The translations under genes were made by a program, and so were the position numbers. A stretch of DNA of 64,000 bases from Streptomyces sp. CB02959 (lineage in GTDB: Bacteria; Actinomycetota; Actinomycetes; Streptomycetales; Streptomycetaceae): the NCBI RefSeq assembly GCF_002803155.1, contig NZ_NNBP01000011.1:124001-188000 (forward strand), given 5' to 3'. Below the pieces are notes generated by a model. The model was not told the DNA's origin. It saw only the letters and a list, made by a program, of their open reading frames with translations, and did not search any database. Shown in pieces: positions 26,309 through 34,835 of the stretch (position 1 is the stretch's first letter; every line of letters begins with the position of its first letter).

Positions 26309-27799
26309 GTGTCGCCACCGGACGCCACTGCCCTTCCGGCCCGGCCGGACCGGATGTTCGACCGTGCCGACGAGTGGACGGACCTCGTGGGCTTCGCCTG
26401 CGAGCCGAGCCCCGGGCCCACCCTCGCGCTGGTCTCGGGGCAGCGCAGGCAGGGCAAGACCTTCCTGCTGGAGGCGGTGAGCCAGGCCACCGGCGGCTTC
26501 TACTTCGACGGGCAGGCGGCGGCCGAGGCGGAATCCCTGCGCCGCCTGGCCGAGCGGCTCGCCGAGCACACCGGCACGGCGCGGCCGGCGCACTGGCACC
26601 GCTGGGACGAGGCGGCCGAGGCGCTGTTCGCGCTGGGCGACGAGCGGCCGGCACCGGTGATCCTCGACGACTTCCCCGAACTCGTCGGGCACAGCCCCGC
26701 GCTCCCCTCGGTCCTGCACTGCGCCTACCTCCGCATGCGCCAGGAGCGCCCGGACAACCGCACCCGCTTCATCCTCAGCGGCGCCAGCCCAGCCGTCATC
26801 CGCCGTCTCTTCGCCGGCCCGTCCTCGCTGCACGCGGTGGCCTCCCTGGAGGTGGCGGTACGGCCGTTCGGCTTCCGCAAGGCGGCCCGCTTCTGGGGCA
26901 TCCGGGCGCCCCGGCTCGCGGTGCAGGTGCACGCCGTCGTCGGCGGCACCCCCGCCTACCGCGGCGACCTGGTCTGCGACGACGTGCCCGCCGGCCCGGA
27001 CGACTTCGACGCCTGGGTGTGCCGGACCGTCCTCAACCCCCGGGTGCCGCTGTTCTGGGAGGCCCGCCACCTGCTGGAACAGGAGGGCGACTACGCCGAC
27101 CGCGCCCTGTGCCACTCGGCGCTGGTCGCCATCGCCGGCGGCCGCTCCACCCCCGGCGGTATCGCCGACCGCCTCGGCGCCTCGCTGCACGACATCAGCC
27201 ACGTCCTGGCCGTGATGCACAAGCACGGACTGCTGCACGGCGAACCCGACGCGTTCCGGCCGGGACTGACCCGCTACCGCATCGCCGAGCCGCTGCTGGC
27301 CTTCGAGCACGCCATCGCCTGGCCGCACCGCGCCGCACTGGAACAGGAGGAGCCGTCCGCCGTCTGGCGCCGGATCCGCCCGGATTTCGACGCCACGGTG
27401 GCCGCGCCGCACTTCGCCCAGCTCTGCCGGGACTGGGCCACCCGGTGCGCGGCCTGGGACACCTTCGGCGGCGAGGTGAGCACGGCGGTCCGCGGGACCG
27501 TCCCCGAGCCGGAGGGGAACACCCGGCTCGACGCGGAGGTGGTGGTCCGCGGTACGGCCGACGGACGGCCGGGGGTGCTGCTGTCGGTCGGGCTGGCCCG
27601 TTGGAACGAGGTGATGGACGCCCCGCACCTGGAGCGGCTGCGCCGGATCCTCGCCCTCCTCACCGCGTCCGGCGAGGACACCGCCCAGGCCGTGCCGGCC
27701 TGCTACAGCGGTGTCGGCTTCGGCCCGGAGCTGCGCGCCGCGGAGGCCAAGGGCGAGGTCCTGCTGATCGGCACCGACCGGCTCTACCACGGCGAGTGA
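26309..27799 (+). CDS. Archaeal-type AAA ATPase (DUF234-like C-terminus)
   Basis: A P-loop ATPase of 496 residues in the 'archaeal ATPase' clade. The Walker A is degenerate in its first part (LVSGQRRQGKTFLLEAV, where GxRRxGKT is typical of the clade). Walker B is PVILDDFPELV, with an Arg sensor in RFILSGASPAVIRRLF. After a winged helix (TPGGIADRLGASLHDISHVLAVMHKHGLL) comes a C-terminal DUF234-like domain with DAEVVVRG and nuclease-fold features. GTG 26309 is preferred over GTG 26288 because GAGGGGAG lies seven bases upstream. The role within the stress island is unknown. Confidence 0.85.
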   Translation: MSPPDATALPARPDRMFDRADEWTDLVGFACEPSPGPTLALVSGQRRQGKTFLLEAVSQATGGFYFDGQAAAEAESLRRLAERLAEHTGTARPAHWHRWDEAAEALFALGDERPAPVILDDFPELVGHSPALPSVLHCAYLRMRQERPDNRTRFILSGASPAVIRRLFAGPSSLHAVASLEVAVRPFGFRKAARFWGIRAPRLAVQVHAVVGGTPAYRGDLVCDDVPAGPDDFDAWVCRTVLNPRVPLFWEARHLLEQEGDYADRALCHSALVAIAGGRSTPGGIADRLGASLHDISHVLAVMHKHGLLHGEPDAFRPGLTRYRIAEPLLAFEHAIAWPHRAALEQEEPSAVWRRIRPDFDATVAAPHFAQLCRDWATRCAAWDTFGGEVSTAVRGTVPEPEGNTRLDAEVVVRGTADGRPGVLLSVGLARWNEVMDAPHLERLRRILALLTASGEDTAQAVPACYSGVGFGPELRAAEAKGEVLLIGTDRLYHGE

Positions 27800-27806
27800 C
27801 CACCGC

Positions 27807-27827
27807 CCGCTGACGCTCCGTCAGCGG
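27807..27827 (+). terminator. 8-bp stem-loop after the ATPase gene
   Basis: CCGCTGAC and GTCAGCGG pair perfectly around a GCTCC loop, eight bases after the stop codon. Confidence 0.7.
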
Positions 27828-27919
27828 CCCGGGGCCCGTCCGGGTCGCGCCGGTGCGCCGACGGTGCCCAGCATGGAGGGAGCAGAAGCGTTCTGCGGCC
27901 CGTACGGGAGGTGACCCTG

Positions 27920-28390
27920 ATGGATCTGCCCATCCGCCACCGGTCCGGCACCCTGGAGGAGCGCGGGCGGGGCTGGCCCGGGGCCATGGCCGAGTTCCAG
28001 GAGATCTTCGACCGGATGAACCACTTCCTGGAGTCCGCCTCGTCCACCCCGGCCCTGACCGGGACGATCGCCTTCGCCCCGCCGGCCGACCTGCACGAGA
28101 CCGACACGGCCTACGTCGTCGAGTGCGAACTGCCGGGGATCGCCCGCGAGGACATCGACGTCGAGGTCGGCGAACACGAGGTGAGCATCACCGGGGAGCT
28201 CAAGGGGTGCGAGCGGGAGGGATCGCTGCGCCGCCGCGGTCGCCCCACCGGGAAGTTCGCGTACCGGGCGCTGCTGCCGGTGGACGTCAAGGCGGACGAG
28301 GTGACCGCCGCGCTCGCGAACGGTGTCCTCACGGTCACGGTCCCGAAGGCGCGGCCCGCCACGCCGCGGCACGTCGAGATCGAGGGCTGA
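27920..28390 (+). CDS. Hsp20/alpha-crystallin small heat-shock protein 1
   Basis: ATP-independent holdase of 156 residues. A short N-terminal arm (FQEIFDRMNHFLESA) precedes the alpha-crystallin domain: PPADLHETDTAYVVECELPGIAREDIDVEVGEHEVSITGE, then ANGVLTVTVPKA, the conserved LTVTVPK edge. ATG 27920 is the better start because GGAGGTGA lies just before it; the overlapping GTG at 27911 is inside that ribosome binding site. A close paralogue lies at 29231, with the same GGAGGTGACC context before its start. Confidence 0.93.
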   Translation: MDLPIRHRSGTLEERGRGWPGAMAEFQEIFDRMNHFLESASSTPALTGTIAFAPPADLHETDTAYVVECELPGIAREDIDVEVGEHEVSITGELKGCEREGSLRRRGRPTGKFAYRALLPVDVKADEVTAALANGVLTVTVPKARPATPRHVEIEG

Positions 28391-28585
28391 ACCGCCGGGG
28401 CGCGGTGCGGCGTCGCCGCCGACCGGTGACCGCGTACCGCGCCGCCGAGGTCCCGCCGCCAGGGCCGGCCGGCCGCCTTCCCCATGCGGTCCGCGGCCGG
28501 GTACGCACACTGGAAGGAGGCGGGACGCGCGCCCCGGCCGGGCGCGCGCACAGAGTCACGGCAGTGCAGGGAAGGGTGAGCGGCG

Positions 28586-28813
28586 ATGCAGGCGCACAAG
28601 GGAGACGTACTGCGCTTCACCGGGCGCGCGGTGGGCCGTCCGGAGCACCGGGCCACGGTGGTCGAGGTGCTCGGGCCCAATGGCGAACCTCCGTACCGGG
28701 TGCGGTACGAGGACGGCCACGAGACGGAGATCTTCCCCGGACCGGGCTGCGTCCCCGAGAGTGCCACCGAGGGCCGGCCGGCGCGGTCCGACGCGCTCCG
28801 GCACGGGGCGTAG
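28586..28813 (+). CDS. DUF1918 small protein
   Basis: A 75-residue protein with the DUF1918 core: MQAHKGDVLRFTGRAVGRPEHRATVVEVLGPNGEPPYRVRYEDGHETEIFPGPGC. It forms an SH3-like small beta fold that in actinobacteria is commonly encoded next to universal stress and Hsp20 genes. It sits between the two hsp20 genes. ATG 28586 has GTGAGCGGCG upstream. Biochemical function unknown. Confidence 0.9.
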   Translation: MQAHKGDVLRFTGRAVGRPEHRATVVEVLGPNGEPPYRVRYEDGHETEIFPGPGCVPESATEGRPARSDALRHGA

Positions 28814-28818
28814 TTCCC

Positions 28819-29103
28819 ATGGGACGGAAAGCGGCGGCCCGCCGCCGGCACCGGACGGCACGCGCCGGCTCCGGGCGCCCGGGTCGCAGTGGAAACCCGG
28901 CCCGTATCGACGAGCCGGGGCGGCCGGGCCGCACCGGGGAACCGGGCGGCACCGGCAGATCGGCCACCACGGGGATCTCGGATGCGGCCGGTGGCATCGA
29001 CGCGTCGGCCGACGCGGCCCCCGGCGGCCGACTGCCGCCGCGCCAGGAGCCGAAGCCGAAGCGCCCGGTCCGCACGATCCGGGTGCCCGGCCTGTTCGGC
29101 TGA
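28819..29103 (+). CDS. Small basic hypothetical protein
   Basis: A 94-residue frame starting five bases after DUF1918. Third codon positions are strongly G/C. The protein is Arg-, Gly- and Pro-rich (GRKAAARRRHRTARAGSGRPGR) with a more ordered tail (KPKRPVRTIRVPGLFG). There is no ribosome binding site of good quality and no recognised domain, so it could be a real disordered protein coupled to DUF1918 or a chance frame. Confidence 0.35.
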   Translation: MGRKAAARRRHRTARAGSGRPGRSGNPARIDEPGRPGRTGEPGGTGRSATTGISDAAGGIDASADAAPGGRLPPRQEPKPKRPVRTIRVPGLFG

Positions 29104-29230
29104 ACCGGCGGCCCGGCTGCCGGAGTCGCCGGTCCCGGCCCGGGCGCGCAGCATGGAACCAGGCACGCGTTCCAGGCAGGCGTCCGCGTCATGCCTGGCC
29201 CGACATCCTCGTTTCGCGGAGGTGACCGCG

Positions 29231-29713
29231 ATGAACATGCCCGCGCGACACCGGCCCGGCAGCCTCCTGGAGCAGGTTCTGCCGCCGTTGAACTGGGGCG
29301 AGCCGATCGCCTCGGAGTTCGACGACCTCTACGAGCGGATGGGCCGCCTGCTGGAGTCCGCCGGCGGCGGGGCCGCACTCGGCGCGCGGACCCACTGGGC
29401 GCCGCTGGCGGACCTGCACGAGACCGACAACGCCTACGTCATCGAGGCGGAACTGCCCGGGGTGCAGCGCGACGACATCGACGTCGAGATCGACAACCGG
29501 GAACTGCGCATCAGCGGCGAGCACAGGCAGTGCGAGCGGGAGGGCGTACTGCGCCGCACCACCCGCCGGACCGGCCAGTTCGAGTTCCGCGCGGCGCTGC
29601 CCGTCGACGTCAGGACCGATGAGGTCACGGCGAACCTGACGGACGGGGTGCTGACCGTGACCGTCCCCAAGGCGGAGGCCGCGACACCGCGCCACATCGA
29701 GATCACGGACTGA
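29231..29713 (+). CDS. Hsp20/alpha-crystallin small heat-shock protein 2
   Basis: A 160-residue paralogue of the Hsp20 at 27920. The alpha-crystallin domain reads LADLHETDNAYVIEAELPGVQRDDIDVEIDNRELRISGE, then VTANLTDGVLTVTVPKAEAATPRHIEITD. ATG 29231 follows GGAGGTGACC. Both hsp20 genes also share CAGCATGGA in their upstream regions (27869-27877 and 29149-29157). The pair probably arose by duplication with DUF1918 caught between. Confidence 0.93.
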   Translation: MNMPARHRPGSLLEQVLPPLNWGEPIASEFDDLYERMGRLLESAGGGAALGARTHWAPLADLHETDNAYVIEAELPGVQRDDIDVEIDNRELRISGEHRQCEREGVLRRTTRRTGQFEFRAALPVDVRTDEVTANLTDGVLTVTVPKAEAATPRHIEITD

Positions 29714-30060
29714 CGCGGGGCACAGCCGTCCGGCAGTCACCGGACCGTCAGCCCAACCAGCTTGCAGCACAAGCCACTTGACGCGCCGCCTCCCTGCGGT
29801 CCGACCGCCCCCCCAGGTGTCGGTCGCCCCGGCACGGAGGCGCCGCGACGCCCGGACGACGCCCCGTACCCCGCGTACGGTCCCCGGTCGCTCGCCTGCT
29901 CCGCGCTGCACCACCTCGAAGACCCTGCTGGAGACCGGCGACACGCTTCCCGAGCCCGAGCCGCAGCGGGCGTGAGGACGGAAACCGGGTGCCGAGGCGA
30001 CCGGATGACGGTCCGGCACCGCACGCCCGGCTCCCCGCCGCCGGGCTCAGGCCGCCGGGC
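29714..30060. other. Intergenic region between converging hsp20 and glycosyltransferase genes
   Basis: Nothing convincing was found in this 347-nt stretch apart from a tandem 14-bp repeat at its right end. Open frames in it are proline/arginine-rich and lack ribosome binding sites. Confidence 0.55.
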
Positions 30061-30064
30061 TCAG
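30037..30064. repeat. Tandem 14-bp duplication at the end of the glycosyltransferase gene
   Basis: GCCGCCGGGCTCAG occurs twice head to tail and spans the glycosyltransferase stop codon. Because 14 is not a multiple of three, the duplication changes only sequence beyond the stop. Confidence 0.7.
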
Positions 30065-30963
30065 GCCACCGGCGCGGCCCGGTGGCGGCCGGCGAGCGCC
30101 CGGGCGGCGAGTTCGAAGCGCAGCGCGCACTCGTGCCGGCCCTGGACCGGGCCGGCCGGATCGATGGCCGGTTCGAACGCCCGCTGCAGCACGACCACCA
30201 GGTCGTCGTGCTTGGCGGTGAAGTAGGCGAGGTTGCGGCGCCATTGGCGGTGCCGCGTCGGGGAGGCCGGCGCCCGGTGCAGGTGGTAGACCGCCGCCTC
30301 GGTGGCGTAGCGCAGGCGCAGGCCGCGCCGGGTGAGCCGGAAGCCCAGTTCGGCGTCCTCCAGCCCCCAGCCGACGAACGCCTCGTCGAAGCCGCCGGCG
30401 GCCACCAGATGGCTCCGCCGGACCGAGGCGTTGCACGCCCACAGGTAGTGCCAGGCGGTCTCCAGTCCGGCCAGTTCGCAGTCGAACGCCTCCAGCACCG
30501 GTTCCCGTTCGTCGCCCCGCACGACCGGCGGCAGGGCCTCGAAGCTGAACTCGTAGCGCAGCCGCTCCCGGTCGACCGGCCCGTCCCCCAACTGGAACCG
30601 CCGACCGACCACCATCAGATCGTCGCCCTGGGCATGGGCCCGGGCGTGCTCGGCGAGGAACGTCGGCGCCACCACCTGGTCCGCGTCGAGGAGCACGACG
30701 AGGTCGCCGCCCGCCTGTGCCAGTCCGAGGTTGCGGGCCCGGGCGCGGCCGGAGGCGGGGGAGCGCGGCTCGTACACGTAACAGAGGTCGAGACCGGCCG
30801 GGAGCGCGGCGACCATCCGGTCCGTGCCGTCGGCCGAGCCGTCGTCCACCACGATCACCTCGGCCGAGTGCTCCGCGTCGAGCGACTGACGGGCCAGGGA
30901 CAGCAGGCACAACTCCAGCGCGTCCCGGGCGCGGTAGGCGGGGATGACGACACTGATCCTCAT
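30061..30963 (-). CDS. Family 2 glycosyltransferase
   Basis: A GT-A fold glycosyltransferase of 300 residues. It begins MRISVVIPAYRARDALELCLLSLARQ, followed by the nucleotide-binding VIVVDDGSADGTD and the metal-binding DxD-type LVVLLDADQV. It ends with a galactosyltransferase-C-like part (AAGGFDEAFVGWGLEDAELGFRLTRRGLRLRYA, where GWGLEDxE is diagnostic). No membrane helix is present. The acceptor and sugar are unknown. It stands alone. Confidence 0.88.
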   Translation of the reverse strand: MRISVVIPAYRARDALELCLLSLARQSLDAEHSAEVIVVDDGSADGTDRMVAALPAGLDLCYVYEPRSPASGRARARNLGLAQAGGDLVVLLDADQVVAPTFLAEHARAHAQGDDLMVVGRRFQLGDGPVDRERLRYEFSFEALPPVVRGDEREPVLEAFDCELAGLETAWHYLWACNASVRRSHLVAAGGFDEAFVGWGLEDAELGFRLTRRGLRLRYATEAAVYHLHRAPASPTRHRQWRRNLAYFTAKHDDLVVVLQRAFEPAIDPAGPVQGRHECALRFELAARALAGRHRAAPVA

Positions 30964-31436
30964 GCTCCGGTGGGCCTCATTCCTCGACGGGCGGCAGCCT
31001 GGTGAAGGAAATCCATGACCGATGCTTACCCGGAGTCATGGCGGCGCCCACGGCTTCGACGGTTCCGGGGGTGCGCTGATGGCTGCCGGGGTGCGTGGCG
31101 TGATGCGGGTGACGCGGGAAGTGAACCACTGGGTCAAGAAGAGGGTCAACGGCACTCTTCCGGGTGGGAGCCGACCCCGCCTTGACGCGAACGAATTCCG
31201 TGCGGTAGGGCGCCCGCACGGCGTGTCGCCCGCACACCTGAGGCCGGTGAGGCGCGGGTACGGTCCTGAGGCGCGCGCATGCGGCGACGGTCGCTCCACG
31301 AGGACGTCCGCCAAGGCCGGGCCCCGCGCCGCGCCGTCCCGCCGCCGCCCGAACGGCCCAGCGGAAACCGGCCCGAACACGGCCGAGAAGTCCGCCCCAC
31401 GGATGAGGCGGACCTCAACCACCGTGCCCCGTGGGG
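30964..31436. other. Intergenic region upstream of the glycosyltransferase
   Basis: A 473-nt stretch containing the glycosyltransferase promoter region and the sequence beyond the ABC-F gene. A 20-codon minus-strand frame ending VEE just before the glycosyltransferase start (about 30977-31039) might be a leader, but support is weak. No other gene is seen. Confidence 0.5.
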
Positions 31437-33056
31437 CTATCGGCGCCGCTCCACCCGCGGCTCGTCCCACACCGGCTCCGGGGTCTCGCGGACCCTGCCG
31501 TCCTGCCCGAAGACCAGGTACCGGTCGAACGACCGGGCGAACCAGCGGTCGTGCGTGACCACCACCGCCGTTCCCTCGTACGCCTCCAGGCCCTTCTGCA
31601 GCGCCTCGGCCGACTCCAGGTCCAGGTTGTCCGTCGGCTCGTCCAGCAGCAGCGCGGTCGCCCCGCCGCTCTCCAGCAGCAGGATCTGGAACCGGGCCTG
31701 TTGCCCACCGGACAGCTTCTCGAACGGCTTGTCGCCGTGCCGGTCGAGCTCGTACCGGCGCAGTGCGCTCATCGCCGGCCCTCGGCTCTGCGCGTGCTCG
31801 GTCCAGAGGATGTCGACGAGCGTGCGCCCCAGCAGCTCCGGTCGCGCGTGGGTCTGCGCGAAGTGCCCCGGCACCACCCGGGCACCCAGCTTCCACTGGC
31901 CGGTGTGCGCGACCTCCTCGCCCGCCAGCAGCCGCAGGAAGTGCGACTTTCCCGACCCGTTGGAGCCCAGGACGGCGACCCGCTCCCCGTAGAAGATCTC
32001 CAGGTCGAACGGTTTCATCAGCCTGGTCAGCTCCAGCCGCTGACAGGTCATCGCCCGGACGCCGGTGCGGCCGCCCTTGAGCCGCATGGTGATCTTCTGC
32101 GGCCGCGGCGGCTCGGGCGGCGGGCCGATCTCCTCGAACTTCTGCAACCGCGTCTGCGCCGCGTGGTACCGCGACGCCATCTCGTCGCTGCGCGAGGCGT
32201 ACTGCCGCATGTCGACCACGAGCCGCTTCAGCTGGGCGTGCTTCTCGTCCCACCGCCGCCGCAGTTCCTCGAACCGCTCGAACCGCTCCGCCCGCGCCTC
32301 GTGGTACGTCGCGAAGCCACTGCCGTGCACCCACACGTCGCTGCCCGCCGGTCCGGGCTCCACGCTCACGATCCGCTGCGTGGCGCGCGCCAGCAGCTCC
32401 CGGTCGTGCGAGACGAACAGCACCGTCTTGCGGGTCTCCCGCAACTGCACCTCAAGCCACTGCTTCCCGGGCACATCGAGGTAGTTGTCCGGCTCGTCGA
32501 GCAGCAGCACCTCGTCCGGCCCCCGGAGCAGCGCCTCCAGCACCAACCGCTTCTGCTCCCCGCCGGAGAGCGTCCGCACCGCCCGCCACTGCGCCTTCTC
32601 GTACGGGATCCCCAACGCGGACATCGTGCACATGTCCCAGACCGTCTCGGCCTCGTACCCGCGGGCCTCCGCCCAGTCGCTCAGTGCCTGGGCGTACTGC
32701 ATCTGCGCGGTCTCGTCGTCCCGCTCCATGATGGCCAGTTCGGCCTCGTCGACGGCGTGGGCCGCGTGCCGGATGCGTTCCGGCGCCACCGAGACGAGCA
32801 GATCGCGCACGGTCCGCTCGTCGCGCACCGACCCGACGAACTGGGGCATCACCCCCAGGCCCCCGCTGACCGTCACCGACCCGCCGTGGGGCTTCAACTC
32901 GCCCGAGATCAGGCGCAACAGCGTGGTCTTTCCCGCGCCGTTCGCCCCGACGAGGGCGGTGACCGCCCCCTCGCCCACCCGGAAGGAAGCGTCGTCGAGC
33001 AGCACCCGGCCGTCCGGCAGGTAGTACTCCACGTGCGCGACTTCTACATGCCCCAT
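31437..33056 (-). CDS. ABC-F family ATPase
   Basis: A ribosome-associated ABC-F protein of 539 residues with two ATPase modules and no membrane domain. Module 1 has GANGAGKTTLLRLISG, LSGGEQKRLVLEALL and VLLLDEPDNYLD. The interdomain linker is long and charged (RFEELRRRWDEKHAQLKRLVVDM). Module 2 has GSNGSGKSHFLRLLAG, LSGGQQARFQILLLE and ALLLDEPTDNLDLESAEAL. ABC-F proteins rescue stalled ribosomes or displace antibiotics such as macrolides, lincosamides and pleuromutilins. ATG 33056 is used; a TTG 12 bases upstream is less likely. A 17-codon leader overlaps its start, suggesting drug-responsive translation control. Confidence 0.93.
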   Translation of the reverse strand: MGHVEVAHVEYYLPDGRVLLDDASFRVGEGAVTALVGANGAGKTTLLRLISGELKPHGGSVTVSGGLGVMPQFVGSVRDERTVRDLLVSVAPERIRHAAHAVDEAELAIMERDDETAQMQYAQALSDWAEARGYEAETVWDMCTMSALGIPYEKAQWRAVRTLSGGEQKRLVLEALLRGPDEVLLLDEPDNYLDVPGKQWLEVQLRETRKTVLFVSHDRELLARATQRIVSVEPGPAGSDVWVHGSGFATYHEARAERFERFEELRRRWDEKHAQLKRLVVDMRQYASRSDEMASRYHAAQTRLQKFEEIGPPPEPPRPQKITMRLKGGRTGVRAMTCQRLELTRLMKPFDLEIFYGERVAVLGSNGSGKSHFLRLLAGEEVAHTGQWKLGARVVPGHFAQTHARPELLGRTLVDILWTEHAQSRGPAMSALRRYELDRHGDKPFEKLSGGQQARFQILLLESGGATALLLDEPTDNLDLESAEALQKGLEAYEGTAVVVTHDRWFARSFDRYLVFGQDGRVRETPEPVWDEPRVERRR

Positions 33057-33097
33057 GAATCGGCCCAAACTGAGAAATCGAGAAAACCAAAGAACAT
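33044..33097 (-). CDS. Aromatic-rich 17-residue leader peptide overlapping the ABC-F start
   Basis: ATG 33097 to TAG 33044 encodes MFFGFLDFSVWADSWGM. It overlaps the first 13 bases of the ABC-F gene in another frame. Four Phe and two Trp among 17 residues is unusual for this genome. Ribosome-targeting resistance genes, including some ABC-F genes, are often controlled by short peptides on which drug-bound ribosomes stall. An overlap with the downstream start fits such a switch. No clear ribosome binding site precedes it; a hairpin (33104-33128) sits directly upstream. Confidence 0.5.
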   Translation of the reverse strand: MFFGFLDFSVWADSWGM

Positions 33098-33103
33098 TGC
33101 ACC

Positions 33104-33128
33104 GGACGCCGCGCGAGCACCGGCGTCC
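33104..33128 (-). promoter_or_regulatory. Hairpin upstream of the ABC-F leader peptide
   Basis: GGACGCC and GGCGTCC pair over 7 bp around an 11-nt loop, ending seven bases before the leader ATG. It could mask the leader's ribosome binding region or act in attenuation. Confidence 0.4.
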
Positions 33129-33312
33129 CCGCAGGCGTGGACGCGGCCCGCTTTGTCACTGTATCGGAAGGGGGAACAGCGCCCCGCGCGGCGAACTCCC
33201 GCTGCACTCTTCCCTGTACGGCGCCCTGTGGCCATGCGGATTTCCCCGCGGGACCGGATACCGGCCATCTCGCCGGCGGACCGGGAAGGCGGCCGGCGCT
33301 CGCCCTCCGCCC

Positions 33313-34062
33313 TTACCCGCCCTCGCCCGCGGGCTTCTCCCAGACGGACACGTGCCGGTGGCTCTCGCTCGTGAACGGTGCGCCCGCCCACCCGTCCCAC
33401 CGCTCCCGCAACCGCAGCCCGGCGAGCTGCGCCATCAGATCGAGTTCCGCCGGCCAGACGTACCGGAAGGGGATCGACTCGTAGGTGCCGTGCCCGTCGA
33501 CCACGTCGACGTAGTTCGAACTCATCGCCTGGGTGGCGACGTCGTAGACATCGAACGCCCACCGTGTCGGGCTGACGTGGAACGGTACGGCGTTCTGCCC
33601 CGGCGGGAGCTTCCGCAACTCGGGGACCATCACCTCGATGACGAAGCAACCGCCCGGCTCCAGGTGCGCCGCGACATTGCGGAAACAGGCGACCTGCGCC
33701 TGCTGGGACGTCAGATTCATGATCGTGTTGAAGACCAGGTAGGCGACGGAGAACGTCCCGTCCACCCGCGTGGTCGCGAAGTCGCCGATCGTCACGCCGA
33801 TGCCGTCGCCACCCGGCTTGGCCCGCATCCGGGCGACCATCGCCCGCGACATGTCGATGCCGTGGACCGGGACGCCGCGGCCCGCCAACGGCAGTGCGAT
33901 CCGCCCGGTCCCGATGCCCAGCTCCAGGGCCCGCCCCCGGTCGGCGAGCCGGGTCAGGACCTCGACGGCCGGATCCACCGCATCCGCCGCGAACATCTCC
34001 GCCGACGACTCGTCATAGGTCGCCGCGACGCTCTTCCCGAAGTAACCGTCCTCGTCGTCCAT
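33313..34062 (-). CDS. Class I SAM-dependent methyltransferase
   Basis: A 249-residue methyltransferase. It begins MDDEDGYFGKSVAATYDESSAEMF, with motif I in ALELGIGTGRIALPLAGRGVPVHGIDMS, motif II/III around VTIGDFATTRVDGTFSVAYLVFNTIMNL, and a beta-strand-rich C-terminus (FRYVWPAELDLMAQLAGLRL). This resembles small-molecule methyltransferases of the UbiE/MenG-like group. The substrate is unknown. The ATG at 34062 has no good ribosome binding site, and the frame runs on without a stop into an ornithine-cyclodeaminase-like fragment, so a fusion protein cannot be excluded. Confidence 0.82.
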   Translation of the reverse strand: MDDEDGYFGKSVAATYDESSAEMFAADAVDPAVEVLTRLADRGRALELGIGTGRIALPLAGRGVPVHGIDMSRAMVARMRAKPGGDGIGVTIGDFATTRVDGTFSVAYLVFNTIMNLTSQQAQVACFRNVAAHLEPGGCFVIEVMVPELRKLPPGQNAVPFHVSPTRWAFDVYDVATQAMSSNYVDVVDGHGTYESIPFRYVWPAELDLMAQLAGLRLRERWDGWAGAPFTSESHRHVSVWEKPAGEGG

Positions 34063-34680
34063 GGCCGGACGGTACTGCGCCTGGCACCCGCCCCGCCCGC
34101 CATTTTCCGCTCGACGGGAGCGAGTACGCCGACGATGACCGCCGCGGGCCGAGGTGACCGCACGGGCCGCGACGCCGAGTTCATCGGCGGCCCGGCGGGC
34201 GAAGGCCACGGCCCGCTCGTGATGCCGGGCCACCACGACCGCCTCCGTCACCTCCCGCACCGCGCACAGGGCCCACAGCTGCGTCCACGCCTGCGGCCCG
34301 GCCCCCACCAGCGCGGTGCGGACCGGTCCGGGCCGGGCCGCCGCGTCCACCGCCACGGCACCGATCGCCCCCGTCCGCCGCGGTCCCAGCTCGGCGCCGT
34401 GCACCACGGCCCGCAGGCGGCCGTCCGCCGTGCTCCAGACGGCGACCAGCTGCTCCGCGCCGACGAAGGTGTCGTAGGAGCGGAAGCCGAACAGCTGCCG
34501 GGACGGCAGATGGCCCGCGGTGACCACCAGGTCGCCGTCCCCGAGCCCGGCCCGGACCCGGGGCGGCGCCTCCAGGTCGCCGTGGTGCGCGGCCAGCAGC
34601 GCCGCACGCACGGCCCGGACCGCGGTCGGGGCGTCCAGATGGGCGCGGACATCGTCGTCGTCGAGCAGCAGCACGGACAC
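34063..34680 (-). pseudogene. Ornithine cyclodeaminase/mu-crystallin homologue, C-terminally truncated
   Basis: From GTG 34680 (AAGGGA eight bases upstream) the frame encodes VLLLDDDDVRAHLDAPTAVRAVRAAL, GDGDLVVTAGHLPSRQLFGFRSYDTF and RTGAIGAVAVDAAARPGPVRTALVGAGPQAWTQL, the N-terminal half of this family up to the Rossmann GxGxxA region. The homology stops about 180 residues in, and about 25 low-complexity Arg-rich residues lead without a stop into the methyltransferase. The family is normally about 320 residues, so the NAD-binding domain is mostly missing. An intact homologue lies at 41201-42145. Confidence 0.65.
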
Positions 34681-34835
34681 CCGCGGATCCCTTCGCCGGG
34701 AGAGCACAGACGGTACGAGGACCACTGTGCCGGTCGGATGCCGTGCGGGCATCGGGCTTTCGCCCTACGCCCGCGTCCAGCCGCGTGCGCCCTGCGCGCT
34801 ACGTCCGCGTCCTCCCGTCGGCGGCGGGTTCCCGG

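Noticed and set aside
24722..27790. A very long minus-strand open frame (about 1020 codons) opposite the Usp, CBS and ATPase genes
   Set aside because: It is Arg/Gly/Pro-rich and mirrors the third-position G/C bias of three well-supported plus-strand genes. It has no recognisable domain.
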